Positions 16,288 through 23,324 of a stretch of DNA of 38,660 nucleotides are shown piece by piece. The DNA lies in assembly GCF_002592005.1 (NCBI RefSeq), contig NZ_NVQF01000059.1, positions 1 through 38,660 of the forward strand. Direction: 5' to 3'. Numbering within the stretch: position 1 is the stretch's first letter; the number at the start of each line of letters is the position of its first letter. The position numbers were made by a program, and so were the translations under genes. The stretch is from Mycolicibacterium palauense (GTDB taxonomy: Bacteria; Actinomycetota; Actinomycetes; Mycobacteriales; Mycobacteriaceae). The notes under the pieces were generated by a model, which made no database searches, was not told where the DNA came from, and saw only the letters and a program-made list of their open reading frames with translations.

Positions 16288-16289
16288 AC

Positions 16290-16904
16290 TCAGAGCAGGT
16301 CGACGAAGAGCCGGTGCACCCGCCGGTCACCGGTCATCTCCGGGTGAAAGGCCGTGGCGATCACGTTGCCCTGCCGGACCGCCACCGGGTGGCCGGCGGC
16401 GCGGGCGAGCACCTCGACGCCGTCGCCGACCCGTTCCACCCACGGCGCCCGGATGAACACGGCATGCATCGGCGAGTCCAGACCCGCGAAGTCGATATCG
16501 CCCTCGAAGGAGTCCACCTGCCGGCCGAAGGCGTTGCGGCGCACCGTGATGTCGATGGCGCCCAGCGGCTCGGCGGCGCGCCCGGCGGCACCGGCGTCGA
16601 GGATCTCACCGGCCAGCAGGATCATCCCGGCGCAGGAGCCGTAGGCGGGCATGCCCGCGGCCAGCCGCTCCCGCAGCGGCTCACGCAGCTCGAACACCCG
16701 CAGCAGGTGGCTCATCGTGGTCGACTCCCCGCCCGGGATCACCAGCGCATCGACGGCCGCCAGCTCGGCGGGCCTGCGCACCGGCACCGACTCGGCCCCG
16801 GCCTCGGCCAGGGCGGCCAGGTGTTCGCGGGTGTCCCCCTGCAGGGCCAGCACGCCGACGCGCGGCACCGCCCGACCGACGGAGCCCGGACCGGGCCCGC
16901 TCAC
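16290..16904 (-). CDS. pdxT: Pyridoxal 5'-phosphate synthase glutaminase subunit PdxT, 204 aa
   Basis: PdxT hydrolyses glutamine and passes ammonia to PdxS for de novo vitamin B6 synthesis. Class I glutamine amidotransferase with PRVGVLALQGDTREHL, PGGEST, nucleophile Cys91 (AYGSCAGMILL) and His187/Glu189 (TAFHPEMTGD). GTG 16904 is chosen because it overlaps the tesB stop by 4 nt (GTGA), as at other junctions here. The alternative GTG 16868 would give a 192-residue form starting at PRVGVLAL and closer to the M. tuberculosis N-terminus. Neither start has a good ribosome site, which favours coupling to tesB. Confidence 0.94.
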   Translation of the reverse strand: MSGPGPGSVGRAVPRVGVLALQGDTREHLAALAEAGAESVPVRRPAELAAVDALVIPGGESTTMSHLLRVFELREPLRERLAAGMPAYGSCAGMILLAGEILDAGAAGRAAEPLGAIDITVRRNAFGRQVDSFEGDIDFAGLDSPMHAVFIRAPWVERVGDGVEVLARAAGHPVAVRQGNVIATAFHPEMTGDRRVHRLFVDLL

Positions 16905-17746
16905 CGGGCCGGGGGCCGGTAGTTGCGCTGATAGCGCGTCAGGCCCTCCTGCATGACCGACGCGACCATCTCCCCGTAGCGGTTGAAGATCTTGCCCTGC
17001 GTCAGCGATCGCCCCCCGCACGCGGACGGCGAGGACTGGTCATAGAGCAGCCACTCGTCGGCCCGGAAGGGCCGCATGAACCACATCGCGTGATCCAGCG
17101 ACGCGACCATCAGGTGCCCGCGCTCGTCGACGTGGTTGACCTGCGCCGAACCCAGCAGCGTCAGGTCGCTCATGTAGGCCAGTGCACAGATGTGCAGGAC
17201 GTGGTCGTCGGGCAGCGGGTCGCGGTGGCGGAACCACACCTGCTGCTGGGAGGCCTTGCCGGGGACGCACACCAGCAGCTCCTTGGGCACGATGCGCACA
17301 TCCCACTCGGCGAACTGGGCGAAGCCGGCCTCATCGAACGCGCCGGCGGGCCGGAACCCGGGCAGGTCGTCGGGCGGCGGCGCCTCCGGCATCGCGTCCT
17401 GGTGTTCGATGCCGCTCTGATCGGTCTGAAACGACGCCGACATCGAGAAGATGGTCTCGCCGTGCTGGATCGCGCTGACCCGGCGGGTACAGAAGGATCC
17501 GCCGTCGCGGATGCGCTCCACCAGGTAGACCGACGGCGCGCGGGCGTCACCGGGCCGCAGGAAGTAGCCGTGCAGGGAATGCACCTGGTAACCGGGGTCC
17601 ACGGTGCGTACCGCCGAGACCAGCGACTGACCCGCCACGTGGCCACCGAACGTGCGCTGCAGGAAACCGGACTCGGGGCTGAACACACCGCCCCGGTAGA
17701 TGTTGACCTCGAGTTGCTCCAGGTCGAGGATCTCCTCGATCGCCAT
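16901..17746 (-). CDS. tesB: Acyl-CoA thioesterase II (TesB), 281 aa
   Basis: TesB hydrolyses medium- and long-chain acyl-CoA. Double hot-dog protein: FGGHVAGQSLVSAVRTV and HSLHGYFLRPGD in the first half, LAYMSDLTLLG and SLDHAMWFMRPFRADEWLLYDQSSPSA in the second. Expected catalytic residues by comparison with E. coli TesB are Asp194, a Ser at 238-239 in place of Thr, and Gln266 (VMQEGLTR). ATG 17746 overlaps the stop of a 19-codon mini-ORF (TGATG). It lies between pdxS and pdxT, as in M. tuberculosis, although no metabolic link with vitamin B6 is known. Confidence 0.95.
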   Translation of the reverse strand: MAIEEILDLEQLEVNIYRGGVFSPESGFLQRTFGGHVAGQSLVSAVRTVDPGYQVHSLHGYFLRPGDARAPSVYLVERIRDGGSFCTRRVSAIQHGETIFSMSASFQTDQSGIEHQDAMPEAPPPDDLPGFRPAGAFDEAGFAQFAEWDVRIVPKELLVCVPGKASQQQVWFRHRDPLPDDHVLHICALAYMSDLTLLGSAQVNHVDERGHLMVASLDHAMWFMRPFRADEWLLYDQSSPSACGGRSLTQGKIFNRYGEMVASVMQEGLTRYQRNYRPPAR

Positions 17747-17805
17747 CAGAGGTCGCTCGTCGCGCGAGCGCTCGGCCAGGTCTCGCTCTTCGCGCGAGCG
17801 CTCAT
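17746..17805 (-). CDS. Possible 19-residue connector ORF between pdxS and tesB
   Basis: ATG 17805 opens seven bases after the pdxS stop and reads MSARAKSETWPSARATSDL. It closes with a TGA that overlaps the tesB ATG (TGATG). It is built from a 21-bp repeat in two copies. There is no ribosome site of its own, so any translation would be by reinitiation from pdxS, passing ribosomes on to tesB. It may be only a coupling device; no evidence exists for a stable peptide. Confidence 0.35.
   Translation of the reverse strand: MSARAKSETWPSARATSDL
17753..17803. repeat. 21-bp repeat, two copies with 30-bp period
   Basis: Copies at 17753-17773 and 17783-17803 differ at one base. Each holds a CGCTC(G/T)-TCGCG-CGAGCG stem-loop. 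The 30-bp period keeps the reading frame of the connector ORF, giving the repeated peptide SARA(K/T)S. Confidence 0.75.
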
Positions 17806-17812
17806 TGGCCGA

Positions 17813-18748
17813 TCACCAGCCACGTTCGGCAAGCCGGTGCGGCGCCGGGATGTCGTCGACGTTGATGCCGACCATGGCCTCACCGAGGCCGCGCGACACC
17901 TTCGCCAGCACGTCGGGATCGTCGTAGAACGTCGTCGCCTTGACGATGGCGGCGGCCCGCTCGGCGGGATTGCCGGACTTGAAGATGCCCGACCCGACGA
18001 ACACGCCCTCGGCGCCCAGCTGCATCATCATCGCCGCGTCGGCGGGGGTGGCGATACCGCCGGCGGTGAACAGCGTGACCGGCAGTTTGCCGGCCCGGGC
18101 CACCTCGACGACCAGGTCATAGGGCGCCTGCAGCTCCTTGGCGGCGACGAAGAGTTCGTCCTCGCTCATCGAGGTCAGCCGGCGGATCTCGGCACCCATG
18201 CGCCGCATGTGGGTGGTGGCGTTCGACACGTCGCCGGTGCCGGCCTCACCCTTGGAGCGGATCATCGCCGCCCCCTCGGTGATGCGTCGCAGCGCCTCAC
18301 CCAGGTTGGTCGCCCCGCACACGAACGGCACGGTGAACTTCCACTTGTCGATGTGGTTCTCGTAGTCGGCGGGGGTCAGCACCTCCGACTCGTCGACGTA
18401 GTCCACGCCGAGGCTCTGCAGGATCTGCGCCTCGACGAAATGCCCGATCCGGGCCTTGGCCATCACCGGGATGGTGACCGCCGAGATGATGCCCTCGATC
18501 ATGTCCGGGTCGCTCATCCGCGACACCCCGCCCTGCGCGCGGATGTCGGCGGGGACGCGCTCCAGGGCCATCACCGCCACCGCCCCGGCGGCCTCGGCGA
18601 TGCGCGCCTGCTCGGGCGTGACGACGTCCATGATGACGCCACCCTTGAGCATCTCGGCCATGCCGCGCTTGACGCGGGAGGTACCGGTCTGACCGCTGCC
18701 GGCCGTCCCATTGACATGAGCGGCGTGGTTTGGTTCAGCAGCGTCCAC
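17813..18748 (-). CDS. pdxS: Pyridoxal 5'-phosphate synthase subunit PdxS, 311 aa
   Basis: PdxS condenses ribose 5-phosphate, glyceraldehyde 3-phosphate and ammonia into PLP in a 12-subunit ring with PdxT. TIM-barrel motifs are VKRGMAEMLKGGVIMDVV, PVMAKARIGHFVEAQ and MIRSKGEAGTGDVSNA. Catalytic residues by comparison with B. subtilis are Asp41, Lys98 and Lys166. The GTG 18748 start has AAGGAGA 7 nt upstream. The first 24 residues (AAEPNHAAHVNGTAGSGQTG) are a variable extension. First gene of the pdxS-tesB-pdxT operon, preceded by an inverted repeat. Confidence 0.97.
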   Translation of the reverse strand: MDAAEPNHAAHVNGTAGSGQTGTSRVKRGMAEMLKGGVIMDVVTPEQARIAEAAGAVAVMALERVPADIRAQGGVSRMSDPDMIEGIISAVTIPVMAKARIGHFVEAQILQSLGVDYVDESEVLTPADYENHIDKWKFTVPFVCGATNLGEALRRITEGAAMIRSKGEAGTGDVSNATTHMRRMGAEIRRLTSMSEDELFVAAKELQAPYDLVVEVARAGKLPVTLFTAGGIATPADAAMMMQLGAEGVFVGSGIFKSGNPAERAAAIVKATTFYDDPDVLAKVSRGLGEAMVGINVDDIPAPHRLAERGW

Positions 18749-18759
18749 TGCTATCTCTC

Positions 18760-18786
18760 CTTAGATTGGTGCCGATCCAGTCTAAG
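18760..18786. promoter_or_regulatory. 10-bp inverted repeat in the pdxS leader
   Basis: CTTAGATTGG (18760-18769) and CCAGTCTAAG (18777-18786) pair with one mismatch around a 7-nt spacer. The left arm touches the pdxS Shine-Dalgarno, so it could be a repressor site or an RNA hairpin hiding the ribosome site. PLP-pathway genes of actinobacteria are often controlled by MocR-type PdxR, but no such gene is in view and I cannot match the site to a published motif. Confidence 0.55.
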
Positions 18787-18828
18787 GGTGCACAACAAGA
18801 GAAAATTGTCCCAACGTCCGCCGCGGTC

Positions 18829-19878
18829 TCAGTGGATGGCCGGGAGCTCCCCCGAGCCGGCGGTGTGGACCCCCTCGGCGCGGCCCGCCGCGATGTCGTT
18901 GGCCGTGGCCAGCAGGTCGGCCAGCTGCAGCGGGTAGACGGTCTCCCCCGCGCCGGCCAGCCCCGTGATGTCGTGGGAATCACACCACCGGTGACCGTGG
19001 ATGTAGCGGAGTTCCAGCGCGGTGCGCCCAGCCGCCGAGGGCTCGAAGTGGCGGGTGCGGTGCACGAAGAAGAACTCCTGGCTGCGCATCACCGACCCGT
19101 TGAAGTCGATGACGGCGTCCCGGCGCCACAGCGGGCCGATCATCTCGGCGGGACTCACCCGCAGCCCGGTCTCCTCGACCAGCTCCCGGACCGCCGCCTG
19201 CACCAACCGCTCCCCGCGCAGCGCCTGCCCGCCCGGGGTGAACCACCACCGGCGGGCGGTGCCGTCGGTGATGGCCGGGTCGGACCCGCAGAACAGCAGC
19301 ACCCGCCCGTCCTCGTCGAGCAGAACCACCCGCGCGGAGGTCCGCACCTCCACGATCCCCGGTTGCGCCGGGACGGTCTCCGGCAGCCGCTCGGCGATCT
19401 CGAAATAGGTCGGCAACGGCGCCCGGCCGCCGAGCCGCAGCCAGCGCACCGCCGGGCGTTCCCGCAGCGCCAAGGTGTCGCGCACGGCATCGTTGTGGAA
19501 CCGCCGCGCCAGCAGCACGCGGGCCTCGGCGTCGGCCAACTCGGCGACCAGCGCCGCCGGCAGCCGCGACACGTCCACGGCGGCCAGCGCGGCCGACAAC
19601 TCGTTCTCGACGGTTTCCCGGGCGCCGCGCGGCGCCCGCTCGGCGGCGTCGGCCAGTTCGGTGAGGCGATGGCCCTGCTGCACCGAGCCGTAGGCATCGG
19701 CGGCCACCGCGCGCGCCACCACGGCGCGGCGCCCCAGGGCACCGTCGAGCGCCTGCCAGGACAGGTCGGACCGCACGTGCAGGCGGTCCAGCCGGTTGGC
19801 GGTCTGGTAGGCCCACATGCCGATCAGCGCCAGCACCGCGACCAGCGCCGTAGCGACGATGATCAACCACAGTGTCAT
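18829..19878 (-). CDS. Membrane-anchored NUDIX hydrolase, 349 aa
   Basis: The last gene of the thrS-pimA operon, corresponding to Rv2609c. One N-terminal helix (about 3-23), then a helical region of about 120 residues (AYQTANRLDRLHVRSDLSWQ onward) reminiscent of LemA-type coiled helices. The C-terminal NUDIX domain has an intact box starting at Gly217 (GGQALRGERLV, then AAVRELVEETGL), with Glu223, Arg231, Glu232, Glu235 and Glu236 for metal binding. The substrate is unknown; the link with PIM genes suggests a nucleotide-linked by-product of envelope synthesis, but this is inference. ATG 19878 is formed by the end of the 23-bp repeat array. Confidence 0.88.
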   Translation of the reverse strand: MTLWLIIVATALVAVLALIGMWAYQTANRLDRLHVRSDLSWQALDGALGRRAVVARAVAADAYGSVQQGHRLTELADAAERAPRGARETVENELSAALAAVDVSRLPAALVAELADAEARVLLARRFHNDAVRDTLALRERPAVRWLRLGGRAPLPTYFEIAERLPETVPAQPGIVEVRTSARVVLLDEDGRVLLFCGSDPAITDGTARRWWFTPGGQALRGERLVQAAVRELVEETGLRVSPAEMIGPLWRRDAVIDFNGSVMRSQEFFFVHRTRHFEPSAAGRTALELRYIHGHRWCDSHDITGLAGAGETVYPLQLADLLATANDIAAGRAEGVHTAGSGELPAIH

Positions 19879-19966
19879 CGCGGCATCCGCCTGGCCGTCA
19901 TCGCGGCCTCCGCCTGGCCGTCATCGCGGCCTCCGCCTGGCCGTCATCGCGGCATCCGCTGCCCCG
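19875..19966 (-). repeat. 23-bp tandem repeat (3 full copies plus 1 diverged) carrying three overlapping mini-ORFs
   Basis: Units lie at 19875-19897, 19898-19920, 19921-19943 and a diverged copy at 19944-19966. On the minus strand each unit ends GCGATGA. The pimA TGA (19946-19944) therefore overlaps an ATG (19947). That ATG opens M-T-A-R-R-R-P-R-stop, whose TGA overlaps the next ATG (19924), and again (19901, M-T-A-R-R-M-P-R-stop). The last TGA overlaps the NUDIX ATG at 19878. Each of the two inner copies has GGCGGAGG 5 nt before the next ATG. The array thus multiplies one ancestral ATGA junction. Confidence 0.88.
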
Positions 19967-21095
19967 CCGGGATCCCCGCGACCCGGACCTTGATCCCCGA
20001 ACCGGCCACCGTCTCATAGACCCGCAGGATCTGGTCGGCCACCACCGACCAGTCGTAGCGGCGCACGGATTTCGTTGCCGCGGTGACGATCTGCTCGCGC
20101 ACCTCGTCGTCCTCGATCACCTCGATCAGCGCGCGGGCCAGGGACTCGGCGTCGTCGACGGGCACCAGCCGGCCGGCCTCACCGTCGAGCAGCACCCGCC
20201 GGAACGCATCCAGGTCGCTGGCCACCACCGGCGTCCCGGCGGCCATCGCCTCGACCAGCACGATGCCGAAGCTCTCGCCGCCGGTGTGCGGCGCGCAGTA
20301 CACGTCGGCGCCGCGCAGGGCCGAGGCCTTGGTCTCGTCGTCGCACTGCCCGAGAAACCGCAGGTGGCCGGCCAGCCCGCCGGCGGCGGCGCACAGCTCC
20401 TGCTCGTCGCCGCGGCCGACGACGAGGATCTCGATGTCGCCGAACCGCTCGACCAGCCGCGGCAGCGCCCCGATCAACACGGCCATCCCCTTGCGGGGCT
20501 CGTCGTAGCGGCCCACGAACAGCACCGATTTCCCGGGCCGCGGGTATCCCGGCAGGCACGGCGCCGTCGCGAAGGAGTCCACGTCGACACCGTTGGGAAT
20601 CTCGACGGCGTCGGAGCCCAGCGCCTCCATCTGCCAGCGCCGGGCCAGATCCGACACCGCGATCCGGCCGACGATCTTCTCGTGGTAGGGCCGCAGGATG
20701 CCCTGGAACACACTGAGCGTCAACGACTTCGTCGTCGAGGTGTGAAAGGTCGCCACGATCGGCCCCTCGGCGGCCTGCAACGCCAGCATCGACAGGCTGG
20801 GCGCATTGGGCTCGTGCAGGTGCAGGACGTCGAAGTCACCCGAGGCCAGCCACCGCTTGACCCGCCGGTGGGTGGCCGGGCCGAACCGCAGCCGCGCCAC
20901 CGAACCGTTGTAGGGAATCGGCACCGCCTTGCCCCCGGAGACGACGTAGTCGGGCAGGGCGACGCCCGGCGAGGACGGCGCCAGCACGCTGACCTGGTGC
21001 CCGCGGGCGCGCATCACCTCGGCCAGCTGCAGTACGTGGGACTGCACGCCGCCGGCGACGTCGAAGGAGTACGGACACACCATGCCGATGCGCAT
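19944..21095 (-). CDS. pimA: Phosphatidylinositol alpha-mannosyltransferase PimA, 383 aa
   Basis: PimA adds the first mannose from GDP-mannose to phosphatidylinositol, the committed step to PIMs, lipomannan and lipoarabinomannan. GT4 family, GT-B fold: MRIGMVCPYSFDVAGGVQSHV at the start, LHLHEPNAPS, His118 (VATFHTSTT), Arg196 (FVGRYDEPRKG) and Glu274 (GGESFGIVLVEAMAAGTPVV). These three residues sit at the same numbers as catalytic residues known in M. smegmatis PimA. ATG 21095 shares one base with the stop of the upstream acyltransferase gene (TGATG). The C-terminus RMPR and stop lie in the first unit of the 23-bp repeat. Confidence 0.97.
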   Translation of the reverse strand: MRIGMVCPYSFDVAGGVQSHVLQLAEVMRARGHQVSVLAPSSPGVALPDYVVSGGKAVPIPYNGSVARLRFGPATHRRVKRWLASGDFDVLHLHEPNAPSLSMLALQAAEGPIVATFHTSTTKSLTLSVFQGILRPYHEKIVGRIAVSDLARRWQMEALGSDAVEIPNGVDVDSFATAPCLPGYPRPGKSVLFVGRYDEPRKGMAVLIGALPRLVERFGDIEILVVGRGDEQELCAAAGGLAGHLRFLGQCDDETKASALRGADVYCAPHTGGESFGIVLVEAMAAGTPVVASDLDAFRRVLLDGEAGRLVPVDDAESLARALIEVIEDDEVREQIVTAATKSVRRYDWSVVADQILRVYETVAGSGIKVRVAGIPAGQRMPR

Positions 21096-22075
21096 CACGC
21101 CCCCGTTTCGGCGGCCCCGCTCCGCGGGGTGTCGTCCAACCGCGCCCGGCGGTGCTCGGACAGATCGGCCAGCCACTGCGGCTGCAGCATGTGCCAGTCC
21201 TCGGGGTGCTCGGCGATGCCCACCGCGAACTGGTCCGCCAGGGCCTGCGTGATGGCCGCGACGTCGCCGGAGCCGACATCCAGTGCCGGGTACACGTGGA
21301 AGCGCCAGTTGCCGGGCTCGTTCCAGCAGTGCACCGGGTGCAGCGGCGCCCCGGTCTGAAGGGCCAGCGTGGCCGGCCCCGCGGGCATCCTGGTGCGCTC
21401 TCCGAAGAAGTCGACCTCGACCCCCTGACGGGTGAGGTCGCGCTCGGCCATCAGGCACACCATGCGGTTCTGCCGCAGCCGCTCGGCGAGCACCTGAAAC
21501 GGTGGGCGCTCGCCCCCGGTCAGCGGCAGCATCTCGAAACCGAGCGTCTCGCGGTAGTTGATGAACCGCTGATACAGCGACTCCGGTTGCAGCCGCTCGG
21601 CCACGGTGGTGAAGGTGCCGTAGTGCTGGGCCAGCCACACCCCGGCCATGTCCCAGTTGCCGCTGTGCGGCAGCGCCAGCACCGCTCCGTGGCCCCGGTC
21701 CAGGGCGGCGTCGAGGTGCTCACGCCCGGTCAGGCACGGGCCGATCCGCTCACCGAGCTTCTTCAGGTCCATCGAAGGCAACCGGAACGCCTCCCGCCAG
21801 TAACGCGCGTACGACGTCAGCGAAGCACGGATCAGCGGTCCGGGCACGTCGGCGGGTTCCACCCCGAGCACCCGTGCCAGGTTCCTGCGCAGTTGCTCGG
21901 GCCCGCCGCCGCGGGCGGCGTACAGCGCGCCGGCCTCGAACATGTTGCGCGCGGCGAACTCCGGCATGGCGCGCACCACCCGCCATCCCGCCGCGTATCC
22001 CCAATCGGAGAGCCGGCCCCCCAACGGAACGCGGAACCCCCGAACAGTGGGCAGGCCCGCCGACGGGGTCGACAT
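21095..22075 (-). CDS. patA: PIM acyltransferase PatA-type, 326 aa
   Basis: PatA transfers an acyl chain from acyl-CoA to the mannose set by PimA. LpxL/HtrB-like acyltransferase with the HX4D motif PHSGNWD (His137, Asp142) and Glu211 (CLMAERDLTRQGVEVDFFG). An amphipathic start (LSDWGYAAGWRVVRAMPEF) suits membrane binding. ATG 22075 overlaps the pgsA stop (TGATG); its own stop overlaps pimA in the same way. Orthologous position to Rv2611c. Confidence 0.94.
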   Translation of the reverse strand: MSTPSAGLPTVRGFRVPLGGRLSDWGYAAGWRVVRAMPEFAARNMFEAGALYAARGGGPEQLRRNLARVLGVEPADVPGPLIRASLTSYARYWREAFRLPSMDLKKLGERIGPCLTGREHLDAALDRGHGAVLALPHSGNWDMAGVWLAQHYGTFTTVAERLQPESLYQRFINYRETLGFEMLPLTGGERPPFQVLAERLRQNRMVCLMAERDLTRQGVEVDFFGERTRMPAGPATLALQTGAPLHPVHCWNEPGNWRFHVYPALDVGSGDVAAITQALADQFAVGIAEHPEDWHMLQPQWLADLSEHRRARLDDTPRSGAAETGA

Positions 22076-22749
22076 CAGGGCCGGCCCTCCTCGGTCTTGT
22101 CCGGCTCGCCGCCGGACTCCCCCAGCGGGTCCATGGCGCCCGGCGACTTGCGCACGGAGTGCAGCCGCTGGGCCAGCGTCAGCACACTGGTCACCGCGAG
22201 CACCCACATCGCCACGTGCAGCGCCAGCGGCAGCGGGTAGAACGGCAGATCGGACAGGCCCGCCCCGGCCAGCACGATGACCAGGCGCTCCGGGCGTTCG
22301 ATGAGCCCACCGTCGCCGCGTAGTCCGCTGGCCTCGGCGCGGGCCTTGATGTAGGAGATGACCTGCGAGGTGACCAGGCAGATCATGGTCGCGACGACCA
22401 GCGGGGCGCTGTTGAGCCCGAACGCCGCCCACCACAGCAGGCCGCAGAAGATCGCACCGTCGCCGATGCGGTCGCAGGTGGCGTCGAGCACGGCGCCGAA
22501 TCGGGTCCCGTAGCCGCGCTCGCGGGCCATCGCGCCATCGAGCATGTCGGCCAGCACGAAGAACCACACCACCACCGCACCGGCGAACAGCTGCCCGATC
22601 GGGAACAACGTCAGCGCACCCAGCACCGAGGCCGCGGTGCCGATGATGGTGATGCTGTCGGGTGTCAGGCCCAGCCGCAGCGCCGCGCGGGCCACCGGCC
22701 GGGACAGCCTGGTGTAGGCCGCGCGGGTCATCAGGTAGAAGTCGCTCAC
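22075..22749 (-). CDS. pgsA: Phosphatidylinositol phosphate synthase, CDP-alcohol phosphotransferase family, 224 aa
   Basis: Makes phosphatidylinositol phosphate from CDP-diacylglycerol and inositol phosphate, supplying PimA. The family signature is complete: Asp68-x2-Asp71-Gly72-x2-Ala75, Gly85-x3-Asp89-x3-Asp93 in FVLADMLDGAMARERGYGTRFGAVLDATCDRIGDG. About six membrane helices. GTG 22749 (VSDFYLMTRAAYTRLSRPVARA) overlaps the HIT gene stop by 4 nt (GTGA). The N-terminus fits M. tuberculosis PgsA1, so the internal ATG six codons later is less likely. The tail is hydrophilic (ESGGEPDKTEEGRP). Confidence 0.95.
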   Translation of the reverse strand: MSDFYLMTRAAYTRLSRPVARAALRLGLTPDSITIIGTAASVLGALTLFPIGQLFAGAVVVWFFVLADMLDGAMARERGYGTRFGAVLDATCDRIGDGAIFCGLLWWAAFGLNSAPLVVATMICLVTSQVISYIKARAEASGLRGDGGLIERPERLVIVLAGAGLSDLPFYPLPLALHVAMWVLAVTSVLTLAQRLHSVRKSPGAMDPLGESGGEPDKTEEGRP

Positions 22750-23324
22750 GACCGCCGCGTCCATTCGGTGGCCAGCAGCGTGCGGGTGTCGCGCAGCAGT
22801 TGGGGCACCACCTTGGTGCCCCCGATGATGGTGATGAAGTTCGCGTCGCCGCTCCACCGCGGGACCACGTGCATGTGCAGGTGCTCGGCCAGCGAGCCGC
22901 CCGCGGACTTGCCGAGGTTGAGTCCGACGTTGAAGCCGTCGGGGTGCGACACCCCCTTGATTACGCGAATCGCCTTCTGGGTGAACGCCATCAGCTCTGC
23001 GCTCTCCGCCTCGGTGAGGTCCTCCAGCTCGGAGACGCGCCGGTAGGGCACCACCATCAGGTGGCCCGGGTTGTAGGGGTAGAGGTTGAGCACCGCGTAC
23101 ACCAGCTCACCGCGGGCGATGATCAGCCCCTCCTCGTCGGGCAGCAGCGGGATGTCGGTGAACGGCTGCTTGGAGCCGGCCGATCCGCTGCTCCGGGTGC
23201 GCTCGGCGGGCGCGGCCTCGACGATGTAGCTCATCCGGTGCGGGGTCCACAACCGCTGCAGGTGGTCGGGCTGGCCCACCCCGGTGTCCACGCGAGATTC
23301 CCCCGCCGCGCGCTCCTCGGTCAC
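22746..23324 (-). CDS. HIT-family nucleotide hydrolase/phosphorylase (Rv2613c type), 192 aa
   Basis: Histidine-triad protein. The triad is His148-x-His150-x-His152 in AEHLHMHVVPRW, preceded by GFNVGLNLGKSAGGSLAEHLH. The M. tuberculosis counterpart acts on diadenosine tetraphosphate, a by-product of aminoacyl-tRNA synthetases, which makes sense beside thrS. The family function is established; activity here is inferred. The first 50 residues are a variable extension. GTG 23324 overlaps the thrS stop by 4 nt. Confidence 0.93.
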   Translation of the reverse strand: MTEERAAGESRVDTGVGQPDHLQRLWTPHRMSYIVEAAPAERTRSSGSAGSKQPFTDIPLLPDEEGLIIARGELVYAVLNLYPYNPGHLMVVPYRRVSELEDLTEAESAELMAFTQKAIRVIKGVSHPDGFNVGLNLGKSAGGSLAEHLHMHVVPRWSGDANFITIIGGTKVVPQLLRDTRTLLATEWTRRS

